Made by a program: the position numbers and the translations under genes. From Bacillota bacterium (GTDB lineage Bacteria > Bacillota > Clostridia > Oscillospirales > Oscillospiraceae): a stretch of 25,539 bases of DNA. Numbering within the stretch: position 1 is the first letter of the stretch; each line of letters begins with the position of its first letter. The stretch is taken from positions 1 to 25,539 of the forward strand of contig JAEXWS010000158.1 of assembly GCA_023406225.1 (NCBI GenBank), written 5' to 3'. This document shows positions 14,385 through 21,300 of the stretch, in pieces. The notes beneath the pieces are model-generated. The model did not search any database and was not told the origin of the DNA. It saw only the letters and a program-made list of their open reading frames with translations.

Positions 14385-15149
14385 ATGGCGCAGATCGTTG
14401 CGATCACCAATCAAAAGGGCGGCGTCGGCAAGACCACCACAGCCATGAACCTGGGGGCGGGTCTCCTGCGCCGGGGGAACCGGGTGCTGTTCGTGGACAT
14501 GGACCCCCAGTGCAGTTTGAGCTACATGCTGGGCGGCGGCTGTGCCGGCGTCACCGTGCAGGACCTGCTTCTGGGCCGGGCCGCGGCGGACGCGGCCGTG
14601 CAGCGCCTGGAGGAGGGGGACCTCATCGCCGGCTCGCCGGGCCTGAGCGGAATGGACCTGACCCTGAACCAGACGGGAAAGGAATTCCGCCTGCGGGAGG
14701 CCCTGTCGCCCGTGGCGGAGGCGTACGACTTCATCGTGCTGGACAGCCCGCCCACCCTGGGCGTTTTGACGGTGAACATCCTCACCGCCGCAAACGGCGT
14801 GGTGATCCCGGCCCTGGCGGATATCTTCAGCCTGCAGGGCGTGGGACAGCTCTACGCCGCCGTCCAGGCCGTGCAGACCTACTGCAACCCGGGCCTTACG
14901 ATCCTGGGCGTCCTGCTCACCCGCCACACCAGCCGCTTCATCCTCAGCCGCCAGATGCGGGAGCTGCTGGAGGAGACCGCCGCGCAGATCGGCACCCGGG
15001 TCTTTTCCGCCAGCGTGCGGGAGGCCGTGGCCCTGCGGGAGGCGGCGGCCAGCCGCCAGAGCATCTTCCGGTACGCGCCGCGGTCCCGGCAGGCGGCGGA
15101 TTACGATGCCTTTGTGGAGGAATTTTTGAAAACTCTCCAACGTCAGTAA
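14385..15149 (+). CDS. ParA/Soj-type (MinD superfamily) P-loop ATPase inserted within the F1 gene set
   Basis: This is a 254-aa cytoplasmic ATPase. The deviant Walker A motif QKGGVGKTTTAMNLG, with the signature lysine K11 and P-loop lysine K16, is followed by VLFVDMDPQCSLSYML (switch I) and FIVLDSPPTLGVLTVN (Walker B). The C-terminal part VREAVALREAAASRQSIFRYAPRSR resembles Soj/ParA chromosome-partitioning proteins rather than MinD, and no membrane-targeting amphipathic tail is evident. These enzymes form ATP-bound dimers on nucleoid DNA and position plasmids, chemoreceptor clusters, carboxysomes or other cargo. There is no ParB gene or parS-like site nearby. It is enclosed between gamma and beta, with 27- and 16-base gaps, so it is almost certainly expressed with the rotary subunits. 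A role in placing the complexes is inferred from position. Its partner may be a disordered tail such as that of the beta homologue. Confidence 0.92.
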   Translation: MAQIVAITNQKGGVGKTTTAMNLGAGLLRRGNRVLFVDMDPQCSLSYMLGGGCAGVTVQDLLLGRAAADAAVQRLEEGDLIAGSPGLSGMDLTLNQTGKEFRLREALSPVAEAYDFIVLDSPPTLGVLTVNILTAANGVVIPALADIFSLQGVGQLYAAVQAVQTYCNPGLTILGVLLTRHTSRFILSRQMRELLEETAAQIGTRVFSASVREAVALREAAASRQSIFRYAPRSRQAADYDAFVEEFLKTLQRQ

Positions 15150-15165
15150 AGGAGCGCGCCGAACC

Positions 15166-16731
15166 ATGACGAAAAAAAGCTTTAAACAGAACAATCCCGC
15201 GCTGGAGTACATCACCGGCGTCCGGGAGGGCGCGTCCGTCTCGCCCCCGCCGCTTCCCACGGCCCCCGTGTCTCCGGCGGCCCCCGGGGCCGCCGTCCCC
15301 GCCGGGGAGACCCCCATCGTGGAGCGGCGGCGCCTCATCCAGCGGAAAAACCAGACGGCCGCGCCTCAGAGCGGCAGCGTGGGCAGGATCATCTCCGTCT
15401 CCGGGTTGAAGGTGGAGGTCCTGCTCTCCGGCGGCCGGGTGCGGCACAAGGACATCCTCTACGGCGACTGCCGGGGTCGGCGGTACCGCTTTGAGGTGGC
15501 GGAGCTGGACGGCAGCCTGGCCGTGGCGGTGCCCTTCGACAATGTGCGGGGGCTGCGCCGGGGCGTGGAGGTCTTTCGCACGGCGGAGGGCCTGGAGGTC
15601 CCCTATTCCGACGATATCCTGGGGAAGGTGTTCAGCCCCTATGGGGAGCCCATCGACGGCAGCACCGTGGGAAACCCGGTGCGGCGCAACGTCTATAAGC
15701 GCAATCTGAGTATGGACGAGATCCAGATCAACGGCGACATCCTCTGGACGGGCATCAAGGTGCTGGACTTCCTGGCGCCCATGCGCCGGGGCTTCAAGAT
15801 GGGGCTTTTGGGCGGCGCGGGCGTGGGCAAGACCGTGCTCATCAAGGAGCTGATCCACAACGTGTACCAGAGCCTCCGGTCCAACACCGTGTTCGTGGGC
15901 GTGGGCGAGCGGTCCCGGGAGGGCCGGGAGCTTTACGACGAGATGGTGGAGGGGGACCTGATGGACAAGATCGCCATGGTCTTCGGCCAGATGGGGGAGA
16001 ACTCCATGTCCCGCTCCCGCTGCGTGTACGGCGGGCTGACCATGGCGGAGTACCTGCGGGACGAGCAGAACCAGGACGTGCTGCTGTTCATCGACAACAT
16101 CTACCGCTACGTCCAGGCCAGCTCCGAGATCTCCGCCGAGATGGGCCACCTGCCCATCGACAACGGCTATTCCACCACCATGCTCTCCGAGGTCTCCGAG
16201 ATCGAAGAGCGCATCAACTCCACGCCCAAGGGGGCCATCACCTCCTTCCAGGCCATTTACATCCCCGCCGACGATCTGAACGACGCGGCGGTGCACACGA
16301 TCCTCCAGCACCTGGACGGCCAGGTGGTCCTGGACCGGAAGGTGGCGGAAAAGGGCCTGTACCCGGCCATCAACGTGTTCCAGACCACCTCCAAGCTGCT
16401 GGACCCCGAGCAGGTGGGCCGGCGGCACTGCGATCTGGCGGCGGAGGCCGTGCGCTTTCTCTCCCGCTATGAGGAGCTGGAGGAGATCGTGGCCCTCATC
16501 GGCATCGACGAGCTCTCCGAGGAGGACCGCCATATTTTCCACCGCTCCAGAAAGCTGCGGAATTATCTGAGCCAGCCCATGTTCGTGGCGGAGCAGTTCA
16601 CCGGCATCCCCGGCCAGTTCGTGGCCATCGGGGACATTCTGGACGACGTGGAGGCCATTTTGACCGGCGTTTACGACGGCGAGGACGAGAGCCGGTTTTT
16701 GTACATCGGCTCCGCGAAAAAGGACCTTTGA
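15166..16731 (+). CDS. F1 ATPase beta-subunit homologue (catalytic) with N-terminal extension
   Basis: The product is 521 aa, against about 460 for usual beta; the P-loop GGAGVGKTV at 216-224 shows that about 67 residues are added at the N-terminus. That extension is Pro/Ala-rich (SVSPPPLPTAPVSPAAPG) and probably disordered. Catalytic elements are intact: the Glu and Arg of GVGERSREG (E248, exactly 32 residues after the P-loop start, as in E. coli), Walker B LLFIDNIYRY, FGQMGENSMSRSR, the adenine-stacking Tyr in LYPAINVFQTTSKLLDP, and the lever DELSEED at 448-454. ITSFQAIYIPADDLNDAAVHT and LSQPMFVAEQFTGIPGQFV are also classical. It should hydrolyse ATP and drive gamma. Relative to the family, the usual GARAR loop reads SMSRSR. 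The start ATG 15166 follows GGAG and conserves the run of basic residues TKKSFK. Active-site completeness argues against a decayed copy. Confidence 0.95.
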   Translation: MTKKSFKQNNPALEYITGVREGASVSPPPLPTAPVSPAAPGAAVPAGETPIVERRRLIQRKNQTAAPQSGSVGRIISVSGLKVEVLLSGGRVRHKDILYGDCRGRRYRFEVAELDGSLAVAVPFDNVRGLRRGVEVFRTAEGLEVPYSDDILGKVFSPYGEPIDGSTVGNPVRRNVYKRNLSMDEIQINGDILWTGIKVLDFLAPMRRGFKMGLLGGAGVGKTVLIKELIHNVYQSLRSNTVFVGVGERSREGRELYDEMVEGDLMDKIAMVFGQMGENSMSRSRCVYGGLTMAEYLRDEQNQDVLLFIDNIYRYVQASSEISAEMGHLPIDNGYSTTMLSEVSEIEERINSTPKGAITSFQAIYIPADDLNDAAVHTILQHLDGQVVLDRKVAEKGLYPAINVFQTTSKLLDPEQVGRRHCDLAAEAVRFLSRYEELEEIVALIGIDELSEEDRHIFHRSRKLRNYLSQPMFVAEQFTGIPGQFVAIGDILDDVEAILTGVYDGEDESRFLYIGSAKKDL

Positions 16732-16740
16732 CCCTGTTGA

Positions 16741-16750
16741 AAAGGAGGTG
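16741..16750 (+). promoter_or_regulatory. Full-consensus ribosome binding site for the epsilon-like gene
   Basis: AAAGGAGGTG matches the complete anti-Shine-Dalgarno complement and sits five bases before ATG 16756. It fixes the start and predicts strong translation of the small subunit. Confidence 0.7.
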
Positions 16751-16755
16751 GGCCC

Positions 16756-17088
16756 ATGGCCACAGCCAATGCCGCCGGAAAAAAACGGTCGGTCTATGAG
16801 GAAAGCGGCCGCATCCAGGCCCGGATATCGGATTTTTCCCACGGCCTGCGGGTCTATGACGGCGTAAAGCTGATCCGGGTGAAGAGCCGGGACTACACTT
16901 TGCTGATCATGGAGGACTACTTCCCCCTCCTGGGCAGCGTCCAGGGCCGGGTGGAGCTGGTGACCGGGGACGATCTGATCGACCTGGGCGAGGTGAAGGG
17001 CTTTTACCTCCACCGGGACAACGAGTTCTCCCTCCTCATCGAGGCCCAGACGGCGGAGCCGCCCGGACCGGAGGAGGCCGCCCCATGA
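16756..17088 (+). CDS. F1 epsilon-like subunit (N-terminal beta-sandwich only)
   Basis: The product is 110 aa. Residues 30-97 have the alternating beta pattern of the epsilon N-terminal domain: LIMEDYFPLLGSVQGRVELV recalls the family stretch GILPGHAPLLTALKPGEV, and VKGFYLHRDNEFSLLIEA recalls VSGGFLEVQPNKVTVLAD. The C-terminal two-helix domain, which inhibits ATP hydrolysis in normal ATP synthases, is absent; only a Pro/Glu-rich tail follows. Epsilon joins gamma to the c-ring, and it occupies the expected place directly after beta. Sequence similarity is weaker than for the other subunits, so the call relies on size, pattern and order. Its stop overlaps the next start (ATGA), indicating coupled translation. 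Loss of the inhibitory arm would suit a dedicated ATP-hydrolysing motor. Confidence 0.72.
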   Translation: MATANAAGKKRSVYEESGRIQARISDFSHGLRVYDGVKLIRVKSRDYTLLIMEDYFPLLGSVQGRVELVTGDDLIDLGEVKGFYLHRDNEFSLLIEAQTAEPPGPEEAAP

Positions 17089-17627
17089 ACACGGAGGAAC
17101 TGGTGCGCCAGATGGTGGCGCTGCGGCCCGCGGTGCTGGCGGCGGTGGCCCTGACGCTGGCCGCATATTTCGGTTTGTGGCTGTGCGTCCGCCGCCTGCG
17201 GATAAAGGGGCCCGGGGCGAAGATCGCGGGGCTGTTCGTGGGTCTGGACGGGCGCAGCGCCCTGCACCTCAGCTTCGCCTGGGCGAAATTCGCCCTGCTG
17301 GCGGCTTGCCTGCTGCTGGCCAGGCCGGTCCAGCCGGTCCACTACCTGCTTTTGGCGGCGCTGACTTTGGGGACGCTGCTGCTGTGGCTGCGCCCCGCCG
17401 CCCTGGTGACGGAGGCGGTGGGCGGCGGGCTTTTGCTGGCGGGGCTGGCGGTGTGCTCCACGCTGCTGAACTACCTGCGCCAGATTCGGAACGAGACGGC
17501 GATCCGGGCGGCCTACTGGCTGCTGGCGGTCTTTTTGATCCTCTGCGCGGCGGCGCTGCTGCTGCGGGAGATCCCTGCCGTCTCCAAGGAAAGGACCTGG
17601 TTTGATGAAAAGGGCGAACTTGAATAG
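17085..17627 (+). CDS. Five-helix integral membrane protein of unknown family
   Basis: The product is 180 aa with five predicted membrane helices at about 15-35, 60-79, 86-102, 104-128 and 143-160. Between helices 1 and 2 lies a basic, Gly-containing cytoplasmic-type loop (RRLRIKGPGAKIAGL), which by the positive-inside rule places the N-terminus outside. I do not recognise the family. It is the only polytopic protein in the cluster, so it is a candidate for a stator or membrane channel taking the place of subunit a. It lacks the a-subunit signature around the essential Arg (LRLFGN-type). A lysine (FAWAKFALL) and an arginine pair near helix 4 (LNYLRQIRNE) are polar residues worth attention. 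It overlaps the epsilon-like gene by four bases and the following gene by 23 bases, so it belongs to the operon. Confidence 0.75.
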   Translation: MNTEELVRQMVALRPAVLAAVALTLAAYFGLWLCVRRLRIKGPGAKIAGLFVGLDGRSALHLSFAWAKFALLAACLLLARPVQPVHYLLLAALTLGTLLLWLRPAALVTEAVGGGLLLAGLAVCSTLLNYLRQIRNETAIRAAYWLLAVFLILCAAALLLREIPAVSKERTWFDEKGELE

Positions 17628-18330
17628 GCCCCGGAAGGGCAGGCTCCAGCGGTGGGTGGTCCCCGCGCTGGTGCTGCTGATGGCGGCGGCCATGCTGTTG
17701 ATCGGCTCCTTCGTCACCCGGGAGACGCAGGTGACGGTGGGCGCGCCGGTCTATCAGTATTTTATGGACCAGCGGGAGGATTACGGCGCAGATACGAAGA
17801 TCATCCTCACCAAGCACAACGTGGTCCTCAGCGAAAACGGAGAGAAAAAGGACGGCGGCAGCGGCCCCATCTACTACCGGGACACGGCGGCGCTGCTGCT
17901 GCCGGAGCGGATGGGGTGGTCGGACCCGGCCACCGGCTCGGAGTGGCAGGTCCCCGCCCTCTCCCGCCTGGAAGCGGACGGGACGGGCGCGGTCTGGTGC
18001 GACGACGGCGGCAGGCGGTTCCAGATGACCGGCGGCTTTCTCAGCGACGCGGCCGGGACCTTCGTGTTTTTGGACGGGGCCTCCCTTTCCCTGGACGGCC
18101 AGACCGTGGAGCTGGCCCCCCTGTCCTTCTGCACCCTGCGAAACCGGGAGATCTACGTCTACCGCTACGACAGCCGGGAGCTGGTCCACGAGAGCGGCCT
18201 TGCGGACAACGTGCGGGTGCGGGGCGCACGGTATGAAGCGGACCTGACCGCGGGGATCTACACGGCGGCCAGCGGCAGCAAACGGCTTTTGGCCGCCGAT
18301 CCCCAGGCCCTGCCGGAACTTAAAAAATGA
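17605..18330 (+). CDS. Single-pass membrane protein with external domain related to the surface proteins
   Basis: The product is 241 aa. A basic cytoplasmic N-terminus (KRANLNRPRKGRLQR) precedes one membrane helix at about 18-37. The rest, rich in beta-strand patterns, should be outside. After the helix, RETQVTVGAPVYQYF parallels LTQFTVKAYLAQDGY of the following giant protein. FVFLDGASLSLDGQTVELAPLSF followed by NREIYVYRYD parallels the membrane-proximal module of the other surface proteins. It is therefore a minimal version with the shared module and no distal repeats. It could link the rotary complex or the five-helix protein to the giants. The start ATG 17605 lies nine bases after AAAGGA; the in-frame TTG 17602 is less likely. 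The start lies inside the end of the preceding gene. The function is unknown and the relationship was judged by eye. Confidence 0.8.
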   Translation: MKRANLNRPRKGRLQRWVVPALVLLMAAAMLLIGSFVTRETQVTVGAPVYQYFMDQREDYGADTKIILTKHNVVLSENGEKKDGGSGPIYYRDTAALLLPERMGWSDPATGSEWQVPALSRLEADGTGAVWCDDGGRRFQMTGGFLSDAAGTFVFLDGASLSLDGQTVELAPLSFCTLRNREIYVYRYDSRELVHESGLADNVRVRGARYEADLTAGIYTAASGSKRLLAADPQALPELKK

Positions 18331-18362
18331 CACGGCGCGCGGCGCCGACAGGAGGAAGCCTT

Positions 18363-21300
18363 ATGAACCCAGTGAAACAGCGGCTGCACGCCCGGGAGAC
18401 CGGGGACGGACGGAAAACGCCCGCAAGGGGCCGGCACAGAGCGCTTGTGCCGGCGTTTGCGGCGTTGGCCCTGACGGCGCTGCTGCTGAATCTGGGCCTG
18501 ACCCAGTTCACCGTCAAGGCCTATCTGGCCCAGGACGGCTACGCCGTTCCCCAGGAGCGCCTGACGGCGCTGCTGCGCAGCGGCGGCACGGAGCCTCTGG
18601 CCCTGCTGCCCGTGGACCTGGGCGAGACGGTGTACGTCCGGACGGCGGCCTCCCGCGGCTATTACATCGGAGAGGAGAAAGCCGGCGTCAGCGCGGGCTA
18701 TCCCCTCTTCACCCAGTCGGGCCAGGTGCTCTACTTCCTGGACGGCGGGCTGAAGCTGGTCACCCGGGACTGGGACGTGCTGGACACCTATGAGGGGCTT
18801 TACCTCTCCGACGGCGTCACCTTCAACGCCGACCGCTCCCAGGCGGACATCCAGGAGGTCTCCCTGGTGCAGGTGGAGAGCGGCTATCAGGTGGCGCGGA
18901 CCGCCGTGCTCTCCTCCGCCGGACGGGACGGCGTGATCCCCATGAACGCCGTGTGCGTGTTCAAGGAGGACGGCGTGTTGTTTTACGCCTATGAAAACGG
19001 CGTTTTGACGGGAAACACCCTCTCCGCGGCCGCCGGGACGTCCATCACGATCGGGGACGCCCGCTGGGATTACCTGGACTTTTTGAAGCGTCTGGGCCTT
19101 TGGGAGGAGAAGGTCCGGAAAGAGGCGGAGGAGACGCCCGCAGAGGACGCGGAGACGCCGGCGAAGCCCCGGCCGGACGCGCCCCAGGCGCCCCTGCCGC
19201 CGGAGGCCCCTGAAAAAAACACGCCGGAGCCGAAGGAGCATCCCTCCGGCAGCCGCGTGCCCCAGCAGCCCTCCCAAAACACCGAGGCCCCCGGCGCGGC
19301 CATTCCCAACACCGACTCCACGCCCGGCGGCGGGGGAGGCGGCGGCACCGTGGACCCCAATCCGGGCTACCAGGACCCCGTGGTGTCCTTTTCCGGCGGC
19401 CTGCGCCCCTGGGTCTATACGCTGAGCGTCCAGGCCGCCGTCTCCGACCCCGCCCGCGTGCTGGACGGCGGCGTGCAGGTCTGCGTCTACGAGGTCCTGG
19501 AAAACGGCAGGGAGAGCCAGGCCCTGCGGCGGCTGATCTCCGCCTCGGGGACCGTGACGCTGGGACAGCTGCGCCCCGGCACCACCTACCATGTGACCGC
19601 GTCGTACAGCTATCACGACAAGCTGAACTACCCCCAGAGCAAAACCGTGGAGGTGGGCACCGCCGCGACGGAGCCCTTCGACAGCCTGGGTCCCATCTCC
19701 CTGTCCTTTTACGATGAGAACACCGCCGCCCCCGGCGCCGCGCCCACGGAGATCTTTCCCAAAAGCCTACAGCTCCGGGATCTGGAGCTGCCCGGCATCC
19801 GCCGGGGCGTGTCCACGGAGGTCGGCGGCGTGGAGACCCACCCGGAAACCGACCCGCTGCGGGCGGAGACCTACATCAACGCCGTGGACCTGTCCCTTAC
19901 GGCGGGGGACGGCGCCTCCGTGGCGCTGAAGATGGACGCCGCCGCCCTGCGGCTTTTGCGGGAGGGGTATACCCTGTCCCACTGGGAGACGCCGGAACGG
20001 CTGCGCTCCGGCACGGAATACGCCTACACCCTCTCCATGCAGGACCGCTACGGCAACGTCTTTTTACTGGACGGCGTCACCGCCGGCGACGGGCACACCT
20101 GTAAGGAATCCCCCACGGTGGACATCCGGGTGCCGGCGGATACCAACGTCTCCGGCAGCACGGAGATCCAGGTCACCTGGAAAAATCCCGATCACGCCGC
20201 CGTCTCCCCCAACGACACGGGGGCGATGGGACCCGGCGTGCCCGCCGCGCTGTTCCTGGTGGAGCAGGGCGCTGTCGCTGCGCCCGAAAACGCCGTGACG
20301 CTGGAGGCGCACCCCGCCGGGCAGCCCGGGGACAGGGTGCGGGAAAAATTCCTGCCCGTCACCGTCAACTCCGACGGCAGCGTGACCACTGTGGAGACCG
20401 GATGGGTGGTCACGAACCTGCAGGTCTTGAAAACCTATACCGCCGCCGTGCTCTGCGGCCGCTTTTCCGTGGAGGACAACCGGTCCCACACGGACGAGGT
20501 GCTGGAAAAGACCGCGGACTTCCTCACGGCGTCCCTTTCCAATCTGGGCACCATCTCCTATACGGCGGAGGCGGACCAGGTGACCCACAACAGCGCCCGT
20601 CTGCGCTTTTACATGAACAGCGCGGACAGCCGCCTGCTGGCGCTGCTGGACCAGGTGGCTTTCACCCTCCGCCAGAGCGGCGGAGACGGCGCGCCCCAGT
20701 CCTTCACCCTCTCCCGGGAGGACCTCTCCAAAGTCTCCCTCCCCGCCCCGGCGGCGCCGGATGAAAACGGCGTGTACACCGCCGCCGTCACGGTCCCCCT
20801 GCGCCTGAACGGCCGGGAGGGCCTTGAAAGCGCGCCGCTGACCCTGGAGTGGAAGGACGCGCTGCCCGTTCTGGCGGACGGCAGCGAGCCGAAAAACGCC
20901 TGGGAGTTCCTGCTGGCCACCTCCGGCACCGCCCCCGGCGACGGCTGCCGCCTGAATCTGACGCTGGGCGGCCCGCTGGACGGAGAGGCCGGGACCCTGC
21001 CCGCCGCGCTGCTGGACCTCTCGCCCCAGACGGCCTACGTGGGCGACTTCACCACCCGGGCCAACCAGGGCGGCGTCACCCAGGACGTGACCAGCGGCAG
21101 CAGCCGGTCCGTGCGCTTCACCACCCTCAGCGAGGAGGCGCTGGTGTCCTTCGGCAACGCCTTCGTCTCCACGGATTTCATCGAGCTTTACGATCTCTCC
21201 GTCTCCGACCCGGACGGGTGCATCCTGCCGGACGAGGCGGACCGGGACGGGAGCAACGTGCTCATCCGGGTGCTGGACGCCGGCGGTGTGCAGGCGGCGT

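Noticed and set aside
12203..16731. Flagellar or type III secretion ATPase (FliI/YscN type)
   Set aside because: There are two distinct alpha- and beta-like subunits together with gamma, epsilon and c homologues, and the motifs match F1 alpha and beta, including DELSEED.
11126..17088. Ordinary housekeeping ATP synthase operon
   Set aside because: The c-like protein lacks the ion-binding carboxylate, subunit a is not recognisable, b and delta are fused, alpha and epsilon are shortened, and ParA and surface genes are mixed in.
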